Assembly: GCA_021234155.1 (NCBI GenBank)
Contig: JAJEKV010000004.1
Location: 12,928,716-12,992,715, forward strand
Direction: 5' to 3'
DNA: 64,000 nucleotides
DNA from: Isoetes taiwanensis
Lineage: Eukaryota; Streptophyta; Lycopodiopsida; Isoetales; Isoetaceae
Part shown: piece after piece, positions 22,636 to 32,248 of the stretch
Layout: every line of letters begins with the position of its first letter
How positions within the stretch are numbered: the stretch's first letter is position 1
The notes under the pieces: model-generated
Told to the model about the DNA's origin: nothing
The model's input: only the letters and a program-made list of their open reading frames with translations
The model's database searches: none
Made by a program: the position numbers and the translations under genes

Positions 22636-22702
22636 GTCTCACACGTCGCACCAGGACAGGAAATGACTTTTTCATTTTCGGGCTGGGCGCAACGTGTGAG
22701 AC
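22636..22702. promoter_or_regulatory. Hairpin module 2 upstream of the H3-like ORF
   Basis: This 67-nt copy has the same arms (GTCTCACACGTCGC / GCGCAACGTGTGAGAC). It lies 76 bp upstream of a TATA box. Confidence 0.85.
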
Positions 22703-22777
22703 CTTGCTTAATTAGGTGTTTTAGATGTTTTAAGCACCCCAAAAAGGTAGTTTAAAAGTTGACCTAAAATTGACCCC

Positions 22778-22785
22778 TATAAATA
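22778..22785 (+). promoter_or_regulatory. TATA box of the H3-like ORF
   Basis: TATAAATA lies 99 bp upstream of the first ATG (22884) and downstream of hairpins 1 and 2. The following leader (CCTCCCATTTTCGCGCTCTC...) resembles the leader before ORF2. Confidence 0.7.
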
Positions 22786-22883
22786 GACCTAGACCCCTCC
22801 CATTTTCGCGCTCTCCCTTAGAAGTTTGCTCGTGTTCGCCGAGGCGATCTTCTGGCGCTTAGCTCCGATCGACGAACCAGCAA

Positions 22884-24140
22884 ATGATGGCCCGCACAAA
22901 ACAGACTGCAAGGAAGCCTCGCCGAAGCGAATCATCCAGCGCCAGCGGTTCTGGCCTCTTTCAGAGAGTCCTCCAAGAACGCCTTTTCCGGGAAGGCGAA
23001 TCTTCTTCGAGCGAAGATGCAGGATCGAATCGGAGCGACCACACTGAGATCATAGACGACGACCGGCCAGACATCATGCATCAAATCCTAGAGGAGATCG
23101 CAGTGGAGGAGGAGAGGACCAGGGAGCAACGGGAGCCGACGGGGCAGCCAATAGTTGAAGAGCAGCTCCAGACCGAAACCCACTTACAGGAAGAACAAGG
23201 GAGAGAAGAGCAGCGACCGCCGACTCTTAGCCCCGCAGAAGAAGCAGATCTTGTGCGCTTCATCAGCAAGTATGAAGCCAGAGAGCGCCGCCGGGAGCAG
23301 AGAACGAAGAACCGGGAAGACGACCCAACCACTGCCAACGAGCCAAAGAAGAGGAAGGCCAAAGCCATTAAAGCAGGCAAGAGAAAGGTTGTGAAGGTCG
23401 GGAAGCGAGCGGTAGGGCCCGTCATCAACGAACCATCAGGCGAAGAGACCCCGCCCTCTACCGACGATTCGGACGAGGATTACGTCCCCAACACAGAGGG
23501 GGCGAGTTCTTCAAAACCCCCGCCCGTGGAGAAGGAAGTCCCCGAGCAGGTGGCAGAGGAACAAGACCAGTCCGGGCAGGCGCCGAAGCCCCCACCTTTT
23601 CCGACGTGGGATAGGGTTAAAGCCCCGCGACCACAAAGGGAGGCGTATGTGATAGACCCGATCAAGGTCTATCAGAAGAGGATCAGAGAGCACAACGCTT
23701 ACATGGAGAAATGGGAGGCGTATAACGCTTATTATCAGGAGCACAGGGTTAGAGCGATCGAAGGCGGACACCCGACAAGAAGCCAGACCTTGAAGCCGCC
23801 GCCACCCAGGCCCAAGCCTCCAAGAGCACCAGGGAAGAAACGGACCAACAGGAAAAAGTTGGAGGACAGAGCCCTCAAGGAGATCCGGCATTTCCAGAAG
23901 AGTTACGGACTCTTGATCCCCCGGGCACCATTCCAACGATTGGTTCGCGAAGTCATGCAGGAGTACAACACAGACATGCGCGTGACAGATGAAATGTTGC
24001 TGTGCCTACAGGAGGCAGCAGAGGCAAAGATAGTGCAGCACTTTGAAGATTCAACGGCTTGCACAGTGCACGCGAAGAGGGTTACCCTCATGAGGCAGGA
24101 TATGTATCTTGCCAGGCACATCAAGGGAGAACGCCCTTGA
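22884..24140 (+). CDS. Histone H3-like protein with long inserted linker, encoded by the retrotransposon
   Basis: This intact ORF has 418 codons. Residues 3-11 are ARTKQTARK, identical to the start of mature histone H3 including Lys4 and Lys9; Ser10 is replaced by Pro. Two ATGs are adjacent (22884, 22887). The second has A at -3 and G at +4, and starting there with Met removal would expose the H3-type N-terminus. Residues about 12-330 are low-complexity: Ser/Glu-rich, then a basic stretch ([15 protein letters not shown], likely nuclear localisation), acidic SDEDY and Pro-rich parts. Residues 331-418 align without gaps to the H3 histone fold from LREIR to the GERA end. By eye about half of positions are identical, including [32 protein letters not shown] and GER. 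Loop 1 has canonical, not CENP-A, length. It could be packaged with or deposited near the element, or act as a decoy for H3-tail readers; both are inference. Confidence 0.95.
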   Translation: MMARTKQTARKPRRSESSSASGSGLFQRVLQERLFREGESSSSEDAGSNRSDHTEIIDDDRPDIMHQILEEIAVEEERTREQREPTGQPIVEEQLQTETHLQEEQGREEQRPPTLSPAEEADLVRFISKYEARERRREQRTKNREDDPTTANEPKKRKAKAIKAGKRKVVKVGKRAVGPVINEPSGEETPPSTDDSDEDYVPNTEGASSSKPPPVEKEVPEQVAEEQDQSGQAPKPPPFPTWDRVKAPRPQREAYVIDPIKVYQKRIREHNAYMEKWEAYNAYYQEHRVRAIEGGHPTRSQTLKPPPPRPKPPRAPGKKRTNRKKLEDRALKEIRHFQKSYGLLIPRAPFQRLVREVMQEYNTDMRVTDEMLLCLQEAAEAKIVQHFEDSTACTVHAKRVTLMRQDMYLARHIKGERP

Positions 24141-24285
24141 AACCTTTTTGTAAATAAGGAACATTTTGTTAATATAAAGAATTTTTGTGTAATTAATGTG
24201 TCCGATCTAGCTTAATTAAGTTAAGTTAGAGAATTCTAGTCTTTATTTTAGTTAAATTGGAAGCTTTTGAGCAAATTGAGACGAT
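24141..24285. other. 3' flank of the H3-like ORF
   Basis: AT-rich sequence after the stop codon (AATAAGGAAC, AATATAAAGAA), plausible for 3' end formation of an H3-like transcript. No exact signal is assigned. Confidence 0.35.
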
Positions 24286-24352
24286 GTCTCACACGTCGCG
24301 CCAGGACAGATAATGAGATTCTCATTTTCGGGCTGGACGCAACGTGTGAGAC
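24286..24352. promoter_or_regulatory. Hairpin module 3, upstream of ORF2
   Basis: This 67-nt copy has outer arms GTCTCACACGTCGCGCC and GGACGCAACGTGTGAGAC and an inner AATGAGA/TCTCATT stem. Confidence 0.85.
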
Positions 24353-24484
24353 CATGCCCAAAAGTGCCCAAAACAGCCCCAAATCGACCAAATAAGGGGT
24401 CAATTCTGCCTACCTCGACGAGTTTAGTGGAATTACAGCCTTAGATCACCCAAATTGAGTAAGTCTAGCCCAATTAGGACCCAT

Positions 24485-24551
24485 GTCTCACACGTCGCGC
24501 CAGGACAGAAAATGAGATTCTCAAAATCGGTCTGGGCGCAACGTGTGAGAC
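24485..24551. promoter_or_regulatory. Hairpin module 4, upstream of ORF2
   Basis: This 67-nt copy keeps the outer arms. The inner right arm is altered (TCTCAAAATCGG), so the stem is interrupted. It lies about 180 bp upstream of the second TATA box. Confidence 0.85.
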
Positions 24552-24731
24552 CTCATACCATTTTCTTCACCAAATGATCTCCAAGCGGTTACAATAGGTT
24601 CATTAGTTGTTCTTAGCATGCTCAAACCCTAGAAGTAGTCTTCAAACTCGCAATTGCACTCTTTAATAGATCAGAATCACCTAATCTCAATAAATTCTAG
24701 GTCATCCAAAAATTAGGGTTTCCCCCTTTTC

Positions 24732-24739
24732 TATAAATA
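24732..24739 (+). promoter_or_regulatory. TATA box of ORF2
   Basis: TATAAATA lies 115 bp upstream of the ORF2 ATG (24854). The leader (GTCTGCTCTCCACTGCTTAGGCGATCTTCC...) shares the GGCGATCTTC string with the leader of the H3-like ORF. Confidence 0.7.
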
Positions 24740-24853
24740 AGTCCCCCATTCCTCATTTAGCACCCTGCAAGTCTGCTCTCCACTGCTTAGGCGATCTTCC
24801 AGCTCCCTGAGGCGCTTCTGCACCCGTCTGTTACTCCCTTCTTCGCTAGATCA

Positions 24854-26375
24854 ATGGCCACTGCTGACTTTAGGCGATGGTACAGCACCAGTGCCCATGC
24901 TGTCGAGGCGGATGTCGACGACATCTTCCAAGTCTTTGGGAAAGAAATTGATATCCAAGCCACGCTAAATGCAACCCCAGCATATAGGCAAGTGCTAGCA
25001 GAGTTTCAAGCTAGGGTAGGACCCTCCCTTGTCCAAGTTCCCCCTTGCATAGGATATTTCATTCCCCGGCCATCCCTTCAAGCAGCCTTGGGCGATGTCC
25101 CCAACATCGCCAAGTACCTAACTAACAAGGCACAAAGGCTGCCAGACTACATGGTCCCGACGATATGAGAACCAAGTATTTCTCTTACACCGCCGCCCTA
25201 GCTATGTTCTTAACCCATCGCGCCGAAAACCCATTGGGGGCAACCTCTATCCCTCCGATGGAGGTGGACCCCATAGCAGCCCAAGCAGAAGAGCAGATGC
25301 TTTTGCAGTATCAACAGGAACAAGAAGCAAGAGAAGAAGAAGAGGAGTCGGACGACGAGGAGTACACGGAGCTCGACTCAGACGAAGAACGGCGCCAAGC
25401 TAAGCAGGAGCTGATCAACTTCGAAGCCGAGCGGCCCGTGAACATCGAGTTGCTCCCCACTCGGGCTAGGCATCACAAGCCTAGCCCCCATCATCATCAA
25501 CGGAGAAGAGTATCTACTCCTCACCGACATCCGTAACCTCCCCAATGCGAGGGGAGAGGGAGCTCGAGATTGGACGAAACGCTCCCACCAAGCTGGGCCC
25601 GACCGGCATGGGCGACTTCATCGTCCGGGGAGTCTCGAACTTCCCCGCCAAGTCGAGAAGCCGACACCTACACGAAGCGACTTCCGATATCCAAGCATAC
25701 AGCAGTATAAGGCAAGTCATGGAGACCGGGGACCTGCCATCTGAATAAGAGTTCCTCGCCATTCAGGAACGGTTGGGAATCAGAGGCAAGACCACTAGCA
25801 TCCTGATGCCGAGTCCTTCAACACCACCTCCAACAAGAGGAGCGTGAATTGACCTCGGGAGAGTCGACTCCACAATTGAAGATTACCGAGCCGACTTTGA
25901 GATAGAGGTCGGCGAATACGCCGGACGGCAAGCAGCCGGAGGCCAATCAAGTGGGGAATCATCCGCGACGCACAATGACAGGTCACTCAGGTACTACCTG
26001 CCACTGCTGCTAGATGGGAGAATAGCGGTAGTACACCGCAAATTCAGCCCCAGGGGCGAGGAAGGAGTGTTCATGCTGATTGCACTCTCATGCTTCGGCA
26101 GGCATGCTCAAATAGCAGCAAATGTCGACTATGCTGTCCTAGTCAAGAGGGCCATGGCACTCGACCTCTTCGACTTCGCCATACCTCATCGACGCCAGGC
26201 GAGATTAGCGGTGGCCGCGGCTCTCACATCCAACCGCAGAGTGGAAGACTTGGCGAGAGCCTTGCAGGGCGGCTCGTCAGCAAGCGTCTTCAGGAACTTG
26301 GGTCATTCGGTAGGAACGGCCCAAGTTAAGAAGTTCCTTGAGGACAACCCGTCTTACCGGCGATTTCAAGACTAG
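24854..26375 (+). pseudogene. ORF2: unknown retrotransposon protein with an acidic region, frameshifted
   Basis: The first open part (24854-25168) starts MATADFRRWYSTSAH after the TATA box and leader. It ends at a TGA that overlaps an ATG (25165), and the next frame continues to 25536 with a strongly acidic segment (EEEEESDDEEYTELDSDEER) and a His-rich end. A third part opens at 25545, a fourth at about 25860 (TIEDYRADFEIEVGEY), and the last (26067-26375) ends RRFQD with a helical Ala/Arg/Leu-rich region. Together they suggest one protein of about 500 residues broken by several frameshifts. No domain is recognised. An acidic partner next to a histone-like gene suggests a chaperone-like role, but that is speculation. 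Confidence 0.5.
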
Positions 26376-26545
26376 TTAGACTCTTGGTCCCGGAGACTTT
26401 TTGTACTAAAATATTATATAATATATGAATATGATCTCTGTTGCACTTTAAATGTTTTGTTGATGTATTTTTGCCCACAACTATACCAACAAACATAAAC
26501 AATGCAAGAGAACAAGAAAACTAACCATATAGCCATGAATTACTT
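26376..26545. other. Spacer between ORF2 and gag with a possible splice acceptor
   Basis: An AT-rich run is followed by ACTTGTGTATGCAG (ending 26555), which reads as a plant 3' splice site just before the charged gag N-terminus. Splicing from the LTR leader to here would bypass both extra ORFs. This is inferred from sequence only. Confidence 0.35.
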
Positions 26546-27583
26546 GTGTATGCAGTTAGAGGCCTAGGCTCAGGGGAACGACAACGCCAAGACCTGAGGG
26601 AAGAACAGACCCCGCCCAGACCACCCCCGGCAAGGAACCTATTTGAAGACATGGAACCCATGACCCCAGAGGAGGAGATATCCCAGATGAGGACGGACCT
26701 TGAGCAGATAAAGGCTATGTTAGCCGCACAAGCAGGAGCGGGTTCGGTGGGCAATGCTCAATTACCACAAGCATCAGCTCGGAAAACAGGAAGGGACAAG
26801 AAGAGGAGCAAGAGAAGAAGATCCCCCAGCTCGGACTCCTCCGACTCAAGCTCAGAGTCAGACTCCGACTCCGAGGAAGAAGAAGATCAGGCCCAGGACC
26901 GAACAGACGCAAGGCAAAGGAACACTGAAGAAGGAAGGCAGAGGAACACCCCAGACGGACGACAAAGGGACACCAGGGCCTCTGACTACCAGAAGAAGGT
27001 AGATTCCGCGTTGGGCAATGTATGGAAGGCCCTGAATCGAAACAGCTTCTCGGGGAGAACAGTCGCTTAGAAGCGTACAGCATGGCTGGACGAAATGAGT
27101 GAGTACGGCAATGCTTATGGCATGAAGGATAAATACAAAGGAAGAGTGGCAACAGCCAACTTGAAAGGAGCCGCACGGATTTGGTGGAAGGGTTATGCAA
27201 AGGCACATGGCTTAAGCGAGGATGCTTGTAAGTTCGTAAAGTTTGCTAAAGCCTTCAAAGCGCCATTACGCCCCGAAACATAAGTCTAGTATGATGCAAA
27301 GAGTTCTACAAGTTGCGAAGAAGGCAACAAATCTGTCGAGGCATATACAGAGGAATTCATGAGGCCGAGGTCAGATGTGCCGAAATTGGGTGAGAAGCAT
27401 GCAGTAGAAAGCTATATTGAGGGGCTGAATGAGGAGATCCGCAAGCTTGTGAGGGCAATAAACCCTAAGACAGTATCAGAAGCAGAGTCCAAGGCTATAA
27501 GCTTGCAAGGGACGGGACCTCAGAATAGCGGGCAGAGGCAGCAGCATTTCCAGGACAAAGGCAAGGTGACGGGGAAGCTATAG
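26546..27583 (+). pseudogene. Gag (capsid region), broken by frameshifts
   Basis: The first frame (26546-27070) has a Pro/Arg-rich start, a short coiled coil (EEEISQMRTDLEQIKAML) and an Arg/Ser/Asp-rich stretch (KRSKRRRSPSSDSSDSSSES). After a stop at 27068 the frame continues as WLDEMSEYGNAYGMKD and GAARIWWKGYAKA (27071-27283), the Trp-rich capsid core typical of Ty3 gag. A third part (27359-27583) contains YIEGLNEEIRKLVRA, also capsid-like. The zinc knuckle follows in the next ORF. The breaks make this copy non-functional as read. Confidence 0.85.
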
Positions 27584-27633
27584 CCCTAGAGCAGCCAAAT
27601 CAGTCCAAATAGAGCCCCATATGGTGGCAAACT

Positions 27634-28545
27634 GTGGGAAACAAAGAGGAGAAGAAGCAGGTGTCCTTCAAGGACAAGCAGGAGGGGTCAAACTACTCCA
27701 AAGCAGTGCGATCCTTTTTGCAGGCGATGCCCAAGGAAAAGAGACAGGAGTGCATAGAAAAGCAGCTTTGCTTCAGGTGCTTCCAGCCAGGCCATAGGAC
27801 AGCGAACTGCCCCTACGTCATGAGTGCAGCGCTAGCGGAGTTGGGAGATTGGGACACTCTGTCTGACGACGACGGCGAGGAAGCCCGCGACTACATTCAG
27901 GGTGAGTGTCATATCTTTGCCGCAATAGATACAGAGCAAGCAGAGAGCCAGTATAAAGTAATTTCCACAGTAGGGAAGGCCAAGGCCAAGTCCTTCATAG
28001 TCTTGATAGACTCAGGAAGTAGCCATAACTTTGCATCCCCCAGAATGGTTCAAATGTTGAAGTTGAAACCACTAAAGTCAAAGCCAAGGCCTGTTGTCTT
28101 AGCAAGTGGTGCAGTAAGGCAGACGGCAGGCAAGAGAATTAACTTCGACATCGACTTGCCAGGGATTAAGATCCAGATGGGAGCAGAAGTAATGGGCATT
28201 GGCAAGTACGACCTGATCATAGGAATGGAGTACCTTGGACCAGCAGGGGCCATTATCGATTGTGGAAAGCGGAAGGTGACCTTCCCAACACCCGACGGCA
28301 AGATCATTGAGATCACAGGTAAAGAAGTTGTTCCCATCATGCAGTGTATGTCTTCTAAGCGACTGTTCAAGTGCATCAAGAGCGAACAGGTGGCATACAT
28401 CTTCAAGCTTGAGATTGACGAGCCTGAAACAGAGGAAAGCAAAGAAGACAGGGTGCTCAGCAAGTTGCCGAAGCAAATAGCTCAGCTGATCACGGAGTTC
28501 CATGATCTCTTTCCAGATGAGATCAAGCGACTTCACCAGATATAG
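27634..28545 (+). CDS. Nucleocapsid zinc knuckle plus retroviral-type aspartic protease
   Basis: This is a 303-codon open frame, part of the gag-pol polyprotein. Residues 46-59 form a CCHC knuckle ([14 protein letters not shown]) for RNA binding. Residues about 108-230 form the protease, with the active-site DSGSSHNF at 126-133 and the downstream hydrophobic-Gly segment [11 protein letters not shown]. The C-terminal part ([18 protein letters not shown]) is the usual linker to RT. It ends at a stop in the place where the RT frame should continue, so a frameshift separates it from RT. Confidence 0.9.
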   Translation: MGNKEEKKQVSFKDKQEGSNYSKAVRSFLQAMPKEKRQECIEKQLCFRCFQPGHRTANCPYVMSAALAELGDWDTLSDDDGEEARDYIQGECHIFAAIDTEQAESQYKVISTVGKAKAKSFIVLIDSGSSHNFASPRMVQMLKLKPLKSKPRPVVLASGAVRQTAGKRINFDIDLPGIKIQMGAEVMGIGKYDLIIGMEYLGPAGAIIDCGKRKVTFPTPDGKIIEITGKEVVPIMQCMSSKRLFKCIKSEQVAYIFKLEIDEPETEESKEDRVLSKLPKQIAQLITEFHDLFPDEIKRLHQI

Positions 28546-29745
28546 GAGTCGAGTGTGAGATAGCACTCGAACCGGGAGCAAAGCCGACAAGCAAGGCTCC
28601 ATACAGAATGACGACGCAGGAGTTGACGGAGCTGAAGAAGCAATTGCAGGAGTTGCTCGACCTAGGTTTCATTAGACCTAGTGTCTCGCCATTTGGAGCG
28701 CCCATTCTCTTTGTAAAGAAGAAGGATGGCAGTTTAAGGATGTGCATAGACTATAGGCAGCTGAACAAGCACACCATTAAGAACAAGTATGCGCTCCCGG
28801 ATCGATGACTTGATGGATCAACTCCAAGGTGCAAAGGTCTTCTCCAAAATCGACTTAAGGTCAGGTTATCATCAGATCAGGATAAAGGAGGAGGATATCC
28901 ATAAGACCGCCTTCAGAACGCGGTATGGGCATTATGAGTTCACGGTAATGCCTTTCGGCTTATCGAATGCCCCCGCGACGTTCATGAGGCTCATGAACGA
29001 CATCTTCAGGGAGTTTTTAGACACCTTTGTGATTGTATTCTTTGATGACATTTTGGTGTATAGCAGATCCCTTGAAGAGCACGTACAACACTTGAGGAGA
29101 GTGCTAGAGAAGTTGAAGAGGCACCGGTTATGCGCCAAGTTGTCGAAGTGTCACCGCAAAATCCGAGAAGGTGGAATACCTTGGTCATGTGATCTCAAAG
29201 TGAAGGAATCTCGACGGATCCTGCCAAGATTGAGGCCGCCATTGGGGTCGGGCGCCGAAGAATGTGCATGAAGTCGAAGTTTTCTAGGCCTAGCGGTACT
29301 CTGAGAAGTTCGCGTGAAGAACTTCGCTAAGATAGCGCCCCATTAACGGACTTGGACGAGGGCGGAAAAAGTGAAAGATTGGGCAGAGCATTGGCACAAG
29401 AAAGCCCAAGCTGGGGTTTGAATTGTTGAAGGAAGCTTTAACAACCGCCCAGCCTTTAACCCTCGGACCCGGAGAAAAGACAGCTTGTAGCGGCGGACGC
29501 CGAGTAAGATAGCTACAGTGCGGTGCTCATGCAAGAAGAGCGTGTGGTAGCGTATGATTCCAAGAAGATGAACGACGCCGAAAACTGGCCCCACCCCACC
29601 CACGATCAGGAATTGCTTGCGGTTGTCGTGGCATTAAGAATTTGAGGCACTATCTTTTGGGAAGGAAGTTCCAGTTGGATACGCACCATCGAGCCTCCAA
29701 GATGTATTCACGCAACCACACCTCAACCTGAGGCAGAGAAGATGG
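28546..29745 (+). pseudogene. Reverse transcriptase and RNase H, broken
   Basis: RT motifs run over two frames: [20 protein letters not shown] and [15 protein letters not shown] (28608-28808), then [30 protein letters not shown] and the catalytic FFDDILVYS (28789-29271; FDD at residues 85-87 of that frame). Further on, the connection and RNase H domains (about 29180-29745) are recognisable only in scattered frame fragments such as [24 protein letters not shown] and DQELLAVVVALR, with many single-base shifts. This stretch is the most damaged part of pol. Because damage is so dense while the flanking frames are open, sequencing error should be considered alongside decay. Confidence 0.85.
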
Positions 29746-31152
29746 ATGGAGTTCCTTGAAGAGTATGTCTTTGATATAGTCTACAAGCCAGGGAAGCTCA
29801 ATGTGGTAGCAGATGCGCTTTCAAGGCACCCCCTGACAACTAGAGTGCATTGCAATGCAATTTCGACGCTCTCCAGCGACTTTGGTAAGAAGATTGAAGA
29901 ATCCTTGCCAACAGATGTGGATTTCAAGGAAGTATGGGCAAGTCTCTCTAGAGAGGCTAGAACAGATAAGGAGCGGGAAGCCTTTAAACATTATAAGAAG
30001 GAAGGCAACCTGTTATACCATAAGAACAAGTTGTGCGTACCCGAATCATCAGGTGTAAGGAAATTGATCCTCCACGACACGCACAACAGCCCAATAGCTG
30101 GCCATGCGGGATTCATGAAAACATATTTCAAAGTGCGCAGCAGCTATTATTGGCCAGGAATGAAGAAGCAAGTAGCTCGCTACATCAGAGAATGCCAGTT
30201 ATGTCAGCAGACGAAGGCAGAGCAGCTTCGAATTCCAGGAGCATTAGAGCCATTAGCGGTGCCAAACGCTAAGTGGGAGGTGATCAGCATGGATTTCATC
30301 ACAGGACTCCCAAGGACCGTAAGAGGGAAAGACGCTTTGATGGTAGTAGTTGACAAGTTGTCGAAAATGGCACATTTTGTGCCTTGCAGGACCACAGATA
30401 CAGCTATGGATACAGCGAAGCTCTTCACCAAAGAGATTTTCAGGCTTCATGGCATGCCAAGGGAGATCATCTCCGACAGGGATCCGAAGTTCATGAGTGC
30501 CTTCTGGCAAGACCTCTTTACGACGATTCAGACCAAGTTATCCATGAGCACGGCATATCATCCCCAGACGGATGGCCAAACGGAGCGGACCAACAGGATT
30601 TTAGAGGACATGCTACGAAACTATGTCTGGAATAAGCAAGGTATGTGGGAAGAATTTATTCACTTGGTGGAATTTGCCTACAATAGCACCAAGCAGGAAT
30701 CATCCCAAATGTCGCCGTTTATGATTAATTACGGCTATCAGTGCCTAACTCCAGACACTTGGCACAACCCCGTGTCAAAAGTGGAAGTTTCGCAGCAGAT
30801 GTTGGCCGATATGCAGCAGCTTGTGGAAGAGGTTCGAGGGTATTTGCTAGCAGCAAGAAGTCGGCAGAAGAGCATCGCCGACAAGCATCGAACAGTAAGA
30901 GAGTTCAAAGTTGGAGATGATGTTTGGCTCAAGATCAAGGTGAAGCAGGCGAAGCTCAGAATCGGGAATTGCAAGAAGCTTGCTCCAAGGTGGGCTGGAC
31001 CCTTCAGAATAGTCAAGAGAGTAGGTAATCAATCCTACAAGCTAGACTTGCCAGCACACCTAAAGATTCATAAGGTCTTCCACGTGAGTTTGTTGAAGAA
31101 GCACACTCCAAATCCGGATGAAGTCTTGGACTCTCAACGTTGTTGGAAATGA
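29746..31152 (+). CDS. Integrase of the Ty3-type element
   Basis: This 468-codon open frame begins in the end of RNase H (KLNVVADALSRH near residue 20-30). It then has the integrase HHCC zinc-binding region (H-x-H in HDTHNSPIAGHAG, CQLCQQTK) and a D,D,E catalytic core: MDFITGLP, IISDRDPKF and GQTERTNRILEDML. The C-terminal part (GDDVWLKIK, LAPRWAGPFRIVKRVG, VFHVSLLKKH) is the standard GPF/Y-type module. It integrates the cDNA into chromosomes. It stops shortly before a chromodomain-like segment found in another frame. Confidence 0.92.
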   Translation: MEFLEEYVFDIVYKPGKLNVVADALSRHPLTTRVHCNAISTLSSDFGKKIEESLPTDVDFKEVWASLSREARTDKEREAFKHYKKEGNLLYHKNKLCVPESSGVRKLILHDTHNSPIAGHAGFMKTYFKVRSSYYWPGMKKQVARYIRECQLCQQTKAEQLRIPGALEPLAVPNAKWEVISMDFITGLPRTVRGKDALMVVVDKLSKMAHFVPCRTTDTAMDTAKLFTKEIFRLHGMPREIISDRDPKFMSAFWQDLFTTIQTKLSMSTAYHPQTDGQTERTNRILEDMLRNYVWNKQGMWEEFIHLVEFAYNSTKQESSQMSPFMINYGYQCLTPDTWHNPVSKVEVSQQMLADMQQLVEEVRGYLLAARSRQKSIADKHRTVREFKVGDDVWLKIKVKQAKLRIGNCKKLAPRWAGPFRIVKRVGNQSYKLDLPAHLKIHKVFHVSLLKKHTPNPDEVLDSQRCWK

Positions 31153-31169
31153 CAGAGGAGCAAATTGGA

Positions 31170-31330
31170 AATAGTTCCTAATTGATTCTTGATAAAGCTT
31201 TCAAGAAAACGAGGAGATCGAAATTCCTCCAAGATCCGGTCAAGTGGAAACACTTACCGGTGGAAGACGCGACATGGGTACTTAAGAAAGATTTAGTGAA
31301 GCAAAGACCCACGGTTTATGGAGCAATGGG
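31170..31330 (+). pseudogene. Chromodomain-like C-terminal segment of integrase
   Basis: Downstream of the integrase stop, a shifted frame (ORF 31182-31427) reads ILDKAFKKTRRSKFLQDPVK then WKHLPVEDATWVLKKDL. This matches the compact chromodomain at the end of chromoviral integrases (the ILD...K..VKWK...P..ATWE pattern), which steers integration toward marked chromatin. It is separated from integrase by a frameshift of about one position. Confidence 0.7.
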
Positions 31331-31427
31331 ACGGCAAGGTCATCTCCAAGAAATCGCTCAGCATGTCGATTTGTGTAGATTAATTCTATGTATAGTTAAG
31401 ATTAATCACGCATGCAACCTATGCTAG

Positions 31428-32235
31428 GTATGGGTCGCATTGTGCCAGATGATGAGACCACTACGGTGATCTCTAGGGGTGGTGTAATGTCAAGGTAGGC
31501 ATGACCGCGTTTCCGCTTGGGCGAGTGGAAGGTAGATTAGAAAGTCTACTGCGTTTCCGCGAAGTAGACGACCTCCCGAGAGAAAGGAGGTCATGAAGGA
31601 ATGCACCGATAGGAAAAACACCTCTAGCCCCATATATGCTTTGATAGGAGGAATCAGGCCTTCACGCCCCATATACGGGAAGGACCTATCCTCCACGCTG
31701 GACAACTAGGGTGTAGGCATGAGCGGCATATAGGCATATAGGCGCTGTCTCCACGGCCATAATGGAAGATTCACCCTCTTCCTCTGGCCGGAGATTAGCC
31801 ATGCATCCATGTAGATAGGTGGGTGGTCACCATATAACCAAAATTTCATTAATAATTAAAATGGTACTAACGTGGTGTCGACACAGCAGCCAATAGAGCG
31901 CTCCGGAGGGCAAGGAGGTCGAGCTACGAAGACTTGCAACACAAATTTTGTTGGAATGTGTTGCAAGGAATGAAGAGTACCTCGGACGTTAATTTTAATT
32001 TTGATAAACTTAATTGTCATGTTAAGTGAATTATTGAGTAACATGTTTTAATGATGTTATGAATTGATAAGTTATTTCATAATATAATGGCGTGATAATG
32101 TCCTAAAAATATTACCTTAAGGTAATCTTAATAAATGTGTAAGTATTATAGTAGTTATAGTATGCATCAGGTTGATTGCAGGTTAGGATGATCCCAAGGT
32201 GGGGAGACCCACGATGCTGCGGACATCATCATTTC
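31428..32235. other. 3' non-coding region of the retrotransposon
   Basis: No ORF of note lies between the chromodomain segment and the polypurine tract. The string AAGGTGGGGAGA occurs twice (about 32197 and 32236), suggesting a duplicated polypurine tract. There are also short local repeats (GCGTTTCCGC at 31507 and 31551). Confidence 0.5.
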
Positions 32236-32248
32236 AAGGTGGGGAGAA
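32236..32248 (+). promoter_or_regulatory. Polypurine tract
   Basis: AAGGTGGGGAGAA directly precedes the 3' LTR and would prime plus-strand DNA synthesis. Its single T is tolerated in plant Ty3 elements. Confidence 0.8.

Noticed and set aside
22884-24140. Centromeric H3 (CENP-A) instead of generic H3-like
   Set aside because: The fold aligns to canonical H3 without the longer loop 1 usual in CENP-A, so I do not call it centromeric. The long linker is unlike either.
26715-27208. Minus-strand ORFs of 116-163 codons opposite gag
   Set aside because: They are shadows of the Ser/Asp/Arg-rich gag frame and have low-complexity Ser/Cys/Leu composition.
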